Positions 46,278 through 54,300 are shown, counted from the stretch's first letter. The stretch: 64,000 nucleotides of DNA from Veillonellaceae bacterium DNF00626 (GCA_001553355.1 KQ960822.1:1-64000); one strand, 5' to 3'. Notes: generated by a model not told the origin, from the letters alone. Numbers and translations: made by a program.

Positions 46278-47484
46278 TTCTTACAATAACCACCGATGCA
46301 CTGTCATCACCGGCTTTATCCGCCTTTTCTGTATCAATCTCTTTTACTTTATCGACCTTTTCTTCGGTATCCGACTTTACCGTATCCGTTTTCTCTGAAA
46401 CATCCTTTTTTACCTTATCTGTTTCATGAGATACATCAATAACTTCGCCACTTTCATTAACAAATTTCAACTCATTTTTCATATCAGAAGATTTTTTATT
46501 CCCCGATATTTTTTTATTTGAAGAAATTTTCTTTTCTACACGCTGACGCAAAACGATATTTGGTGCCCCTGATTCCATAATAAGGCCTTTTATCGTCGCA
46601 TCATTCTTTGTTTCGATATAAAGTTTCGTGCCGGCACTCAATTCCACATCAGAGCCTTTCACGAAATAACCACCCACCAAACCGATCGGGCCTAATGCCA
46701 AAGCACCCACTGCAGAAGCACCCACAGCAGCAGCTTCCCATTTCAATTTATCCCGTGCTTCAGGGCCCAGCACCGTTGGAATCACTTCATCATCCAAAGA
46801 AAAAACTTGATCAAAGGAAATATCAAGATTTCCACTTCGCCCAAAGCTCTTTGGTTTTTCCACCTTCGTTACGATACCCTGACCTTGCGATCCCCGTGGC
46901 AATACTATGACATTTCCCACCTTCACATCTTCTTCTACGGTAAAAGTCACAGCATCTCCCACTTGACTGGATTTACTACTTACACTTTCGTTCAGAGAAA
47001 CCTTAAAAACAGTCTTCGCCGGAAGAACCACTTCACGCATCTCCGGATGCTTATCGCCATAAATTTTTTCCTCCAATGCCAAAGCTCTTTCATCTAACGC
47101 TCCGGTCTTAGATTTTCCCAATACAGCGTTTTCTAAATCATCCAACCGTGTTTCCAAAGGCTCTTTACGAATTTCATCATTCAGATAATATTCCAAAGCA
47201 TTTATTCGTGCAGAAATAGACGGTTGTGCATCACTACCGCTATTCACCACATCGGCATAAAGATTGCCTACCCTTTCATTAAGACCTTCAGCGGTTTTAT
47301 TTCCTTTGCCATACACAATGGCATCAGCGGCATCAATACGATCCACCAAAGCCCCATTTTGAACAGAACCGCATACCACTTCCTCTATACGATCCATGCG
47401 ACCATTAATCGTTGTCGGCTCTGTCGCTCCGGCAGACATAGATAAAAGTGCCGACATTGTCAACGCCCATACTATTTTATTCAT
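46270..47484 (-). CDS. Secreted repeat protein of unknown function
   Basis: I do not recognise the family. The 404 residues start with a signal peptide (about 1-20). Residues 28-150 hold degenerate repeats of about 30 residues with the pattern RxDxIExxVxG...GALxxRxxAxxxxVYG (for example RMDRIEEVVCG and RLDDLENAVLG). A beta-rich domain follows (about 152-235: LPAKTVFKVSLNESVSSKSS, VGDAVTFTVEEDVKVGNVIV) that resembles SH3-like modules of surface proteins, then a Gly/Ala hydrophobic hairpin (about 250-275) and a highly charged Lys/Asp/Thr tail (about 325-400). Overlaps the OstA-like gene by 8 bases. Confidence 0.7.
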   Translation of the reverse strand: MNKIVWALTMSALLSMSAGATEPTTINGRMDRIEEVVCGSVQNGALVDRIDAADAIVYGKGNKTAEGLNERVGNLYADVVNSGSDAQPSISARINALEYYLNDEIRKEPLETRLDDLENAVLGKSKTGALDERALALEEKIYGDKHPEMREVVLPAKTVFKVSLNESVSSKSSQVGDAVTFTVEEDVKVGNVIVLPRGSQGQGIVTKVEKPKSFGRSGNLDISFDQVFSLDDEVIPTVLGPEARDKLKWEAAAVGASAVGALALGPIGLVGGYFVKGSDVELSAGTKLYIETKNDATIKGLIMESGAPNIVLRQRVEKKISSNKKISGNKKSSDMKNELKFVNESGEVIDVSHETDKVKKDVSEKTDTVKSDTEEKVDKVKEIDTEKADKAGDDSASVVIVRNA

Positions 47485-47496
47485 ACACTCACCTCA

Positions 47497-47943
47497 TTAA
47501 AGTCTTAAATCAATAACGGCAGATACGCCCACACCCTGTACACGACTAAACGATGTAGGATTCTTGCTATCCATAGGAATCAAACCCTTGATGCGGAACA
47601 ATTGATCATTAACACTAAATTCCAATTGCCCTACAGCCTCTACCTTATCTACCTGTTCAGCCGGCCCTACCACCTGTGCTGCACCGATATATCCACTACC
47701 GCCAACACTCAAAATAGGAACCACTTTTGTTGCATAATCTGTACCGGCACCTTTTTTCATCATCAGAGAATTAATTGCAGAGTTAACAGAATTTCCATAT
47801 TTATTCAAAAGTAAATTAATTCCGCCTATTTTCACAGCACCACCAAGCAAATCTCCTAATCCGAAAGCCGACACGCCCGAATAAGCACCGGCCCCTATCA
47901 TTGTAGCTAATAACAATGAAACTGCCGCTTTTTTCACCTGCAT
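47497..47943 (-). CDS. Small secreted protein, first gene of the secretin operon
   Basis: A 148-residue exported protein with signal peptide MQVKKAAVSLLLATMIGAGA and probable cleavage after VSA. The mature part is Gly-rich (FGLGDLLGGAVKIGG), then beta-rich with VEAVGQLEFSV and a C terminus VSAVIDLRL. I do not recognise the family. The start is ATG 47943, seven bases after AAGGAGG; an ATG two codons earlier lies too close to the RBS. It begins the operon that continues to the ABC-F gene. Confidence 0.72.
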   Translation of the reverse strand: MQVKKAAVSLLLATMIGAGAYSGVSAFGLGDLLGGAVKIGGINLLLNKYGNSVNSAINSLMMKKGAGTDYATKVVPILSVGGSGYIGAAQVVGPAEQVDKVEAVGQLEFSVNDQLFRIKGLIPMDSKNPTSFSRVQGVGVSAVIDLRL

Positions 47944-48003
47944 ATTCATTCCTCCTTATGAAATATTTTATTCTCTAAAAAATACTTTTAACCTATATAT
48001 TTC

Positions 48004-48032
48004 ATTATAATTTAAAAGAAGTTCCCATGCAA
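48004..48032 (-). promoter_or_regulatory. Promoter of the secretin operon
   Basis: TTGCAT (48027-48032), a 17-base spacer and TATAAT (48004-48009) on the minus strand. The -35 box lies inside the terminator hairpin of the upstream maturase gene, so the two elements share sequence. Confidence 0.7.
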
Positions 48033-48050
48033 ACGGAAACCTCTTTTAAA
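48011..48050 (-). terminator. Terminator after the SCIFF maturase gene
   Basis: AAAAGAGGTTTCC pairs with GGGAACTTCTTTT with a loop of about 9 bases, 10 bases past the maturase stop. Confidence 0.75.
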
Positions 48051-48058
48051 CCATCAAA

Positions 48059-49489
48059 TTATACCAACCCTTGCGCTTGCTTAGCTGCTACCGTACCGGG
48101 CTGATGCATCACATGCGGTGCTTTCATTTTATTATAAGCTTGAATCATCATCGCGCACTCCACACGCTTCTTTTGTATTTCACAAGTCAAATGATACGGC
48201 TTATGAATATCACCGCCATAAGCGTCATTATTGGCATGGCAACCGCCGGAACAGAAAAATTTCGCCCAACAATTGACGCACTCCGGTTTTGTAAATACAT
48301 GATTGACCCGAAATTCGCGCATCATTTTCATGTCCTTGAGTCCCTCAAAAACATTACCTAACACATATCCATCCCGACCGACAAATTGATGACACGGATA
48401 AATATCACCATTTGGCACCACTGCCAAATACTCATGCCCGGCGCCGCAACCCCGAAGACGTTTCGGCAAACAAGGGCCGCGCCACAAATCCATATTGAAA
48501 TGGAAAAAGAAAAATGGCCGTCCTTCTTCCTCCCTTTGAATAAAGAATTTCGCTAAACGATCATATTCTTTTTTCACCGTATCTAAATCCGATTCCTGAA
48601 TGGCATAATCTTCCCCTTCATCACCGACCACCGGTTCCATAGATACCGCAGGAAATCCTTTATCTATCATATCTTTCACATCTTTGGTGAAATCCATATT
48701 ATACCGCGTAAATGTACCACGCACATAATATTCCTCGCCATGACGATTTTGGATACAATACTTCAAATTTTGTAAGATTTGATCATATGTTCCCTCCCCA
48801 TGTACACCGGGGCGCATTCTATCATGCATCTCTTTTCTGCCATCTAAAGATAATATCAAACTGATATGATTATCCGTTAAATATTTTACCTTTTCCTTAT
48901 CCAAATACATACCGTTAGAAGTGAGCGACAATTTGATTTTCTTATGATGTTTCTTTTCTTGCTGACGCACATAAGTCACTGTCTGCTGCACCACATGCCA
49001 ATTCATAAGCGGCTCGCCGCCAAAGAAATCAAGCTCACAATGCTCCCTTGCCCCGCTATGTGCGATAAGGAAATCCACTGCTCTTCTTGCCACATCAAAA
49101 CTCATGAGCATACGCCACTGCCCATAACCGCCCTGACCGGCAAAGCAATATTTACAACGCAAATTACAATCATGAGCAATATTAATGCACATAGCTTTAA
49201 CAATAGGCTTATCCTCAATCGCCATCTGATAATTTTTATCCATCGGTGCATAAAGCTGTCCTGATTGGATCAACTCGTCCAAATCATCCATAACTTCATT
49301 AAGTTCTTTTTCATTAAAATCCTCGCCCAAAGAACGCAGCACCAAATCCCTATTATTTCCCTTATAATACGCCAACACCCGATAAGTAATTTCATCCACC
49401 ACATGAACGATACCGCTATTCACGTCCATAACGATATTCATTCCATTTTGACGAAAACAATGAATCATCGGCTGTACATGATAATCCAT
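48059..49489 (-). CDS. scfB: SCIFF peptide radical SAM maturase
   Basis: A radical SAM enzyme that forms thioether links between Cys sulfurs and Thr or other residues of the SCIFF peptide. The 476 residues begin with a RiPP-recognition-like region (about 1-85), then the radical SAM core with the cluster motif CNLRCKYC (Cys108, 112, 115). The C-terminal SPASM region has Cys ligands for two further clusters (LRGCGAGHEY, GDIYPCHQF, CVNCWAKFFCSGGCH). The SCIFF gene is immediately upstream, separated by a hairpin with a T-run. Confidence 0.95.
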   Translation of the reverse strand: MDYHVQPMIHCFRQNGMNIVMDVNSGIVHVVDEITYRVLAYYKGNNRDLVLRSLGEDFNEKELNEVMDDLDELIQSGQLYAPMDKNYQMAIEDKPIVKAMCINIAHDCNLRCKYCFAGQGGYGQWRMLMSFDVARRAVDFLIAHSGAREHCELDFFGGEPLMNWHVVQQTVTYVRQQEKKHHKKIKLSLTSNGMYLDKEKVKYLTDNHISLILSLDGRKEMHDRMRPGVHGEGTYDQILQNLKYCIQNRHGEEYYVRGTFTRYNMDFTKDVKDMIDKGFPAVSMEPVVGDEGEDYAIQESDLDTVKKEYDRLAKFFIQREEEGRPFFFFHFNMDLWRGPCLPKRLRGCGAGHEYLAVVPNGDIYPCHQFVGRDGYVLGNVFEGLKDMKMMREFRVNHVFTKPECVNCWAKFFCSGGCHANNDAYGGDIHKPYHLTCEIQKKRVECAMMIQAYNKMKAPHVMHQPGTVAAKQAQGLV

Positions 49490-49511
49490 AACTTCTCCAC
49501 TCCCAACATTT

Positions 49512-49540
49512 AAAAACCCCCGGGCATCGCACCGGGAGCC
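49512..49540 (-). terminator. Attenuating terminator between SCIFF and its maturase
   Basis: GC-rich stem (CTCCCGG / CCGGGGG with one U-G pair) followed by TTTTT on the minus strand. It would give more precursor transcript than maturase transcript. Confidence 0.75.
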
Positions 49541-49548
49541 TCATCTTT

Positions 49549-49728
49549 CTACGCTTCTTTCGCCAACTTCATTTCATCAGCTTCTTCCATAGTCGTACAA
49601 GTCAAATTTCCGATGGTACAACTGGTTTTACACGCCGATTGACAAGAAGTCTGACATTCACTGCAACCTTCGAATTTAATAGAATCTTGTAGTGATTTTT
49701 TATTGATCGTAACAATGTGCTTAGACAT
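49549..49728 (-). CDS. scfA: SCIFF ranthipeptide precursor
   Basis: Six-cysteine peptide, precursor of a thioether-bridged ranthipeptide. The 59 residues begin MSKHIVTINKKSLQDS, and six Cys occur at 22, 25, 29, 33, 37 and 44 (spacing x2, x3, x3, x3, x6), interspersed with Ser and Thr. The core is nearly the canonical clostridial one. It carries an extra acidic C-terminal tail of about 15 residues after the last Cys, where the standard peptide ends at about 46. The start is ATG 49728 with GGGGGTGA upstream. It has its own promoter. Confidence 0.94.
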   Translation of the reverse strand: MSKHIVTINKKSLQDSIKFEGCSECQTSCQSACKTSCTIGNLTCTTMEEADEMKLAKEA

Positions 49729-49764
49729 GACGTCACCCCCTAAACTCCCATTGCTTTCCAACTC

Positions 49765-49794
49765 ATCATAACACAGAAAAAAGAAATATGCCAA
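49765..49794 (-). promoter_or_regulatory. SCIFF promoter
   Basis: TTGGCA (49789-49794), an 18-base spacer and an extended -10 TGTTATGAT (core TATGAT 49765-49770) on the minus strand. Confidence 0.65.
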
Positions 49795-49801
49795 ATATTT
49801 T

Positions 49802-50470
49802 TTAAAAAACAGACAGGATTCCATACATACAACCGACCGGAATAAGCATAAACATAACTACCGCTGCAGCACAACCCTTTCCTTTCCCATTGACAGCAAA
49901 CCAATCATCAGCGATACGATTCATCGCACGAAACTCTTTATCTAACTCCTTAATAATTCGCCAAAGCTCACGGCAATCCGCTTCAGACATTTGACGATCA
50001 TCCATGCGTGCTAATAATGCTGCACGATCATCAGCAGCTTCTTTCTCTAACCGTTTCCCTTCCTTCTCAGCCTCCTCCATTTCATCCAAAATATGCATCT
50101 TCCAATTTTTCTTCTCTTTCGGCTCTTTCTCTTCAACAATTTCCGTCTTCGCTTCCGGTTCCGCAGAAAACCCTTCCTCCACCAAACGCAAAAGCTCTGC
50201 CTTCAGTTTCTTCAAATCATCACTATATTTATGCACCGCTGCATCCCAAAGAGGATAATCAATTTTCTTTTTGAAATCATACAATGTTCCTCGCGTAGCT
50301 TGATCCAAAAGAAATTGTGTCTGATCCATATCAAAAAAAATATCATACACCGTTCCCTTGTTCTTAAACTTCGCCTTCCCCATCTTCACATAATACATAA
50401 AAGTTCCGGTATGCGCCCGAAGAAGTCCGATAGGACTTGCAGATTCATTATTCTTATCAAAAAAACTCAT
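49802..50470 (-). CDS. Tail-anchored coiled-coil protein of unknown function
   Basis: I do not recognise this 222-residue protein. The N-terminal 85 residues are mixed alpha/beta with TGTFMYYVKMGKAKFKNKG and a DIFFDMDQTQF motif. Residues 90-200 are strongly charged and helical (EEKEPKEKKN, DEMEEAEKEGKRLEKEAADD), probably coiled coil. The last 23 residues (AAVVMFMLIPVGCMYGILSVF) form a single hydrophobic tail. The start is ATG 50470 with AAGGAG upstream; the frame extends 37 codons further but without support. It lies between the symporter and SCIFF, with which it might be functionally linked, though SCIFF has its own promoter. Confidence 0.7.
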   Translation of the reverse strand: MSFFDKNNESASPIGLLRAHTGTFMYYVKMGKAKFKNKGTVYDIFFDMDQTQFLLDQATRGTLYDFKKKIDYPLWDAAVHKYSDDLKKLKAELLRLVEEGFSAEPEAKTEIVEEKEPKEKKNWKMHILDEMEEAEKEGKRLEKEAADDRAALLARMDDRQMSEADCRELWRIIKELDKEFRAMNRIADDWFAVNGKGKGCAAAVVMFMLIPVGCMYGILSVF

Positions 50471-50553
50471 GGCCGTTCTCCTTATTTCAACGTTATTTTC
50501 ATTATATAAAATTATCCTCCGTCCTGCAAAATAACCATCAAAAATTTTCTCAA

Positions 50554-50592
50554 TAAAAAAATCGGAAAGATCTATAACCATCTTTCCGATTT
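50554..50592 (-). terminator. Terminator after the AGCS symporter
   Basis: A 12- to 13-bp stem (AATCGGAAAGAT / ATCTTTCCGATT) is followed by a T7 run on the minus strand. It starts about 10 bases past the symporter stop. Confidence 0.88.
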
Positions 50593-50599
50593 CTTATTC

Positions 50600-52126
50600 T
50601 TATTCCTTATTTTTCCAACAAGGCGTATCAATTCCTATGACATCCATAGAAGAAAAAGTATCCTTCTCTTTCTTTTTATAATGATTCGTCGCCTTGATAA
50701 CGTACTTGAATCCCAAATAAAGCATGAGAATATTCACATACACAATCGTAATATTTCCTAAATCCTCAAAAGCCCACATCCGACTCAAATCATAACCTGC
50801 GATGCTGCTCATAATTCCGAAAGCCGATACCACAACACACATAAGACGAACCAATTGAATGAACCATTTATGATCACTAATACGTTTCGCCGACACTTCC
50901 GAAAATGCCACCATACCGATAACCGATGTATAGGCAAAAAGAGCAAAACATACAGAAATAAGAAGCAAAATAATGCTTTCCATAAATCCCGGCGTAAGTG
51001 CACTCACCGAATTAAGAAATTTTGAATACGTTTCTTCAGATTGAAATGCAGCAAAATTTTCTGTCCATCGATGAGCCATGATAATAATAAATCCTGTCAA
51101 TGTGCAAATAATATGTGTATCAAAGAATACTCCGATAGCTCCAATAAGTCCCTGTTCACAAGGATGTTTCGCATCAGAAGCACCGGCAGCCATGGTAATC
51201 GTTCCTTGACCGGCCTCATTCGACATCAATCCACGCTTAACACCTTGAACAAGCATCACACCAAAAGCACCGCCAAACATGGCGTCAGGCGTAAATGCAC
51301 CGGCAAAAACCGCATGAAAGAAATAAGACACACTGTCCGCATTATAAAGCACCAACGCAATAACTGTCGCAAAATACACACAAGCCATAATAGGTACCAT
51401 AAACTCACAAGCCTTCGTTACGCGTTTAACGCCGCCAAATGCCATAAACGCCACAAGAGCCACTACAAATGCCGATGCATAATAATAAAATTCCGACTGC
51501 ACCGGGAAATTTACACCGGTCACCAAACGACCTACTGCCGCAATCCCCGTCACCGTATTGAAACTGTCCACCGGAATACCGCAAACGCTATAAAGAATAT
51601 ATGCCCCGGCAGCCAAAATGCCAACCCACACACGATCATGACATAAAGTTTTCGCATAATAAGGAAGACCACCTACATACTCCGTACCACGACGCTCTTT
51701 AAATATCTGTGCCAACGTGCTTTCCGTATAAGCCGTAGCCATACCGAAAAACGCAGACACCCACATCCAAAAAAGCGCTCCCGGTCCGCCGGTCGCAATA
51801 GCGCCGGTAACGCCCAAAATATTTCCCGGCCCTACACGAATACCGGAACTCAAAAGAAAGGCAGCCAAAGGAGAAATCCCATATTTCGTCTTATAACTCT
51901 TCGTCATGACACGAAGACCCCGCTGAAACAAAGTCACCTGAATCCCTTTCAAACGAAAAGTGAAATAAATCCCTGAACCCACCAAAAGAATTGTGGAAAA
52001 AGAAAATTCCCCCAGCACAGGGATATTGGCGTACCACTCAAAATTAGTGGGAAACTCCCAAAGAAAATCAGACAACGGTCCGATAATTGCTACAATAATA
52101 TCTATGACGTTAAAAATAGCGTCCAT
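50600..52126 (-). CDS. Sodium:amino acid symporter (AGCS family)
   Basis: An alanine or glycine/Na+ symporter (AlsT/DagA type) of 508 residues with about eleven transmembrane helices. The signature region GPGNILGVTGAIATGGPGAL (about 98-117) and MSNEAGQGTITMAAGASDAKHP are characteristic. Substrates are usually alanine, glycine or related amino acids, driven by sodium. RBS GAGGAGG before ATG. It seems to be a single-gene unit; its promoter is not obvious (a TATAGT at about 52180 lacks a -35 box). Confidence 0.93.
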   Translation of the reverse strand: MDAIFNVIDIIVAIIGPLSDFLWEFPTNFEWYANIPVLGEFSFSTILLVGSGIYFTFRLKGIQVTLFQRGLRVMTKSYKTKYGISPLAAFLLSSGIRVGPGNILGVTGAIATGGPGALFWMWVSAFFGMATAYTESTLAQIFKERRGTEYVGGLPYYAKTLCHDRVWVGILAAGAYILYSVCGIPVDSFNTVTGIAAVGRLVTGVNFPVQSEFYYYASAFVVALVAFMAFGGVKRVTKACEFMVPIMACVYFATVIALVLYNADSVSYFFHAVFAGAFTPDAMFGGAFGVMLVQGVKRGLMSNEAGQGTITMAAGASDAKHPCEQGLIGAIGVFFDTHIICTLTGFIIIMAHRWTENFAAFQSEETYSKFLNSVSALTPGFMESIILLLISVCFALFAYTSVIGMVAFSEVSAKRISDHKWFIQLVRLMCVVVSAFGIMSSIAGYDLSRMWAFEDLGNITIVYVNILMLYLGFKYVIKATNHYKKKEKDTFSSMDVIGIDTPCWKNKE

Positions 52127-52437
52127 TATATAACCTCCTCAGATCCAAAGATCTATCTATTGTTGATACAGACATACTATACCATGTTTCCATTACTTTA
52201 GATAGATATTATAAAAAATATATGGAAATATGAAAATATTTCTTATGGCTACTATAAATAAAATTTCTCCCAAAACGCATTCACCACAAATACGAAAACC
52301 AGCTGAGATGGATACTCTTCCCCTTGCGCAATAAAAATAAATAATTTCTGCCACTTTCCCATTATGCCATAAAAAATACCGAAATCGGTATCAACCGACT
52401 CCGGTATCAAAATAACATTTTTTACCATCGACATGAA
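52127..52437. other. Intergenic region between symporter and aldehyde dehydrogenase
   Basis: No gene is supported. The short frame at 52252-52434 spans a terminator and lacks an RBS. It holds the aldehyde dehydrogenase terminator (52370-52407) and the symporter leader, with GATAGATC and GGATCTGAGG near the RBS. Confidence 0.5.
52370..52407 (-). terminator. Terminator after the aldehyde dehydrogenase gene
   Basis: A 13-bp fully paired stem (ATACCGGAGTCGG / CCGATTTCGGTAT, with G-U pairs) with a TTGATA loop and TTTTTTAT after it on the minus strand, about 30 bases past the stop. Confidence 0.9.
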
Positions 52438-53925
52438 TTACTTCACATCATAAAGACCTACCGTACCCTCTTTCAAATTAATCATAATATTCTTCACTTG
52501 ACTATAATGTTCAAGCATTACCTTATGCGTTTCACGACCGATACCGGACTGCTTATATCCGCCAAACGGTGCACCGGCAGGAATGGCATTGTATGTATTC
52601 ACCCACACACGGCCGGTATGAACTTCACGACCCACTTTCATAGCCGTATTCAAATTAGACGTAAATACGCCACCACCAAGACCGTATACACTGTCATTGG
52701 CCAAAGCAATCACTTCATCTGCCGTCTTAAATTTCTGTACTACTACCACCGGTCCAAATATTTCCTCTTGACATACACGACATGCATTATTTCCGGCTAT
52801 CAAAATTGTAGGTTTAATAAAGAATCCTTTATCACATCCATTATCGGTATATCTTTCACCGCCGGTTACCAGCTTACCGCCTTCTTCTACGCCGATTTTG
52901 ATATAATCCAATACTTTTTCCTGCTGCTTTGCATAAATCTGTGCCCCTAATTGCGTTGAAGGATCTGTGGGATCTCCAATCTTTACCGCCTCAAAAGTCG
53001 CTTTCAAACGAGCTAAGAAAGTATCAAAAATACCTTCTTGTACGAATACACGAGAACCGGCACAGCAAACTTGCCCCTGATTGAATAAAATACCGGTTGC
53101 TACACCTTCCACAGCTTGATCCATATCACAATCATCAAAAATCATATTGGCAGACTTACCGCCCAATTCCAATGTGACAGGAATCAATTTATCTGCTGCT
53201 GCCTGATAAACATTTCTCCCGACTTCTGTCGAACCGGTGAATGCCAATTTATCCAAATCAGGATGTTCCAAAATCCACTGACCGGACTTCGAACCTGCAC
53301 CGGTCACTACATTCACCACTCCTTTCGGCAGCACATCAGCAATAAGACGAACCAATTCCAAAAGAGAAAGCGATGTATGAGAAGACGGCTTAATGACAAC
53401 CGTATCGCCGGCAGCCAAAGCCGGTGCTAACTTCCAACATGCCATAAGAAAAGGGAAATTCCACGGAATTACTTGACCTACCACGCCTACCGGTTCATGA
53501 AGAACAAGAGACAATGTATTGTCATCAAGCATCGTAGCAGTTCCTTCCTGTGCACGAATACATCCGGCAAAATACCGAAAATGATCAGAACCCATGGGAA
53601 TATCTACTGCGCTTGTCTCACGAATAGGTTTCCCATTATCCAACGTTTCAACCAATGCCAAATGCTCGGCATTTTCATCAATAATATCTGCTATTTTCAA
53701 AAGATAATTTTGTCTTTCAATGGGTGAAGTATGACGCCACGATTTCAAGGCACGATGGGCCGCTTTCACTGCTTTATCCACATCTTCCTTCGTTGCCTCC
53801 GCACAAAGAGCCAGCTCTTGACCATTCGCCGGATTATGTGCGACAAAAGTTGCGCCATCGGATGCAGGCACAAATTCACCATCAATGAATAGACCATACT
53901 GCTTTTGAAGATTGACTTGAGACAT
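52438..53925 (-). CDS. NAD(P)-dependent aldehyde dehydrogenase
   Basis: Oxidises an aldehyde to the acid with NAD(P)+. The product of about 495 residues belongs to the classical ALDH superfamily: NAD-binding motif GNDTVVIKPS-like (AAGDTVVIKPSSHT), FTGSTEVGR, the active-site Glu in VTLELGGKS (about 263-271) and the catalytic Cys in NQGQVCCAGSR (about 297-307). It resembles the acetaldehyde/AldA-ExaC type; the substrate is not certain. The start is ATG 53925 with AAAGGTGG upstream; 17 further upstream codons are unsupported. It is preceded by a promoter with an operator-like palindrome and a leader of about 200 bases. Confidence 0.93.
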   Translation of the reverse strand: MSQVNLQKQYGLFIDGEFVPASDGATFVAHNPANGQELALCAEATKEDVDKAVKAAHRALKSWRHTSPIERQNYLLKIADIIDENAEHLALVETLDNGKPIRETSAVDIPMGSDHFRYFAGCIRAQEGTATMLDDNTLSLVLHEPVGVVGQVIPWNFPFLMACWKLAPALAAGDTVVIKPSSHTSLSLLELVRLIADVLPKGVVNVVTGAGSKSGQWILEHPDLDKLAFTGSTEVGRNVYQAAADKLIPVTLELGGKSANMIFDDCDMDQAVEGVATGILFNQGQVCCAGSRVFVQEGIFDTFLARLKATFEAVKIGDPTDPSTQLGAQIYAKQQEKVLDYIKIGVEEGGKLVTGGERYTDNGCDKGFFIKPTILIAGNNACRVCQEEIFGPVVVVQKFKTADEVIALANDSVYGLGGGVFTSNLNTAMKVGREVHTGRVWVNTYNAIPAGAPFGGYKQSGIGRETHKVMLEHYSQVKNIMINLKEGTVGLYDVK

Positions 53926-54123
53926 AAAATAACCACCTTTCAAAAAATGAGGAAACGGAAACAGATCATTCATCATTGAACAACCCTGCCTTCTACAAGA
54001 GAAGACCTACGATTCCGGGTTATAACGACTGAACGGATGCCGAAATCGTAACCCAAATTCCCCTAATCAAGGAAATAGCCTGTCATAGATTCACACAGTA
54101 GTCCTTAACTCATTAGAATTTGT
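53926..54123 (-). promoter_or_regulatory. Long structured leader of the aldehyde dehydrogenase gene
   Basis: If transcription starts near 54123, the untranslated leader is about 200 bases. It includes GGGTTACGA with TCGTTATAACCC (a stem of about 9 bp with a bulge), and GGTCTTCTC... GAAGG near the start codon. It does not match a riboswitch I can name. A regulatory leader is possible. Confidence 0.4.
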
Positions 54124-54129
54124 ATTTTC

Positions 54130-54158
54130 AGTATATCAAATCGTTTCGATGTATTCAA
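54130..54158 (-). promoter_or_regulatory. Aldehyde dehydrogenase promoter with operator palindrome
   Basis: TTGAAT (54153-54158), a 17-base spacer and TATACT (54130-54135) on the minus strand. The spacer contains ATCGAAACGAT (54140-54150), a perfect palindrome around AAA, in the right place for repressor binding. Confidence 0.75.
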
Positions 54159-54240
54159 GCCATTCGATATGTTTTAACAAATACCATTTTTTCATAAGAA
54201 TAAACAAGTATAAACTATTTTACGTATACATAATCGGAAA

Positions 54241-54300
54241 TCAGTGTACTTCAATAAACAACCCCGGTATTTTACGATACACACAAAAATATTTTTCATA
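54241..54300 (+). repeat. 60-bp direct repeat, copy 1
   Basis: Matches 54650-54709 at 57 of 60 positions, all three differences being transitions. It contains CAATAAACAACCCCGG and ACACACAAAAATATTTTTCA. Confidence 0.9.

Noticed and set aside
49729-49824. Upstream extension of the SCIFF precursor frame
   Set aside because: The extra 32 codons cover the SCIFF promoter and the end of the upstream gene, while the RBS GGGGGTGA lies directly before the ATG at 49728.
51041-51646. 201-codon plus-strand frame opposite the AGCS symporter
   Set aside because: Antisense to a clear membrane protein gene; its His/Arg/Thr-rich translation has no family character.
52252-52434. Short minus-strand frame of 60 codons between the symporter and aldehyde dehydrogenase genes
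   Set aside because: It lacks an RBS, spans a strong 13-bp terminator hairpin and shows no family-like sequence.
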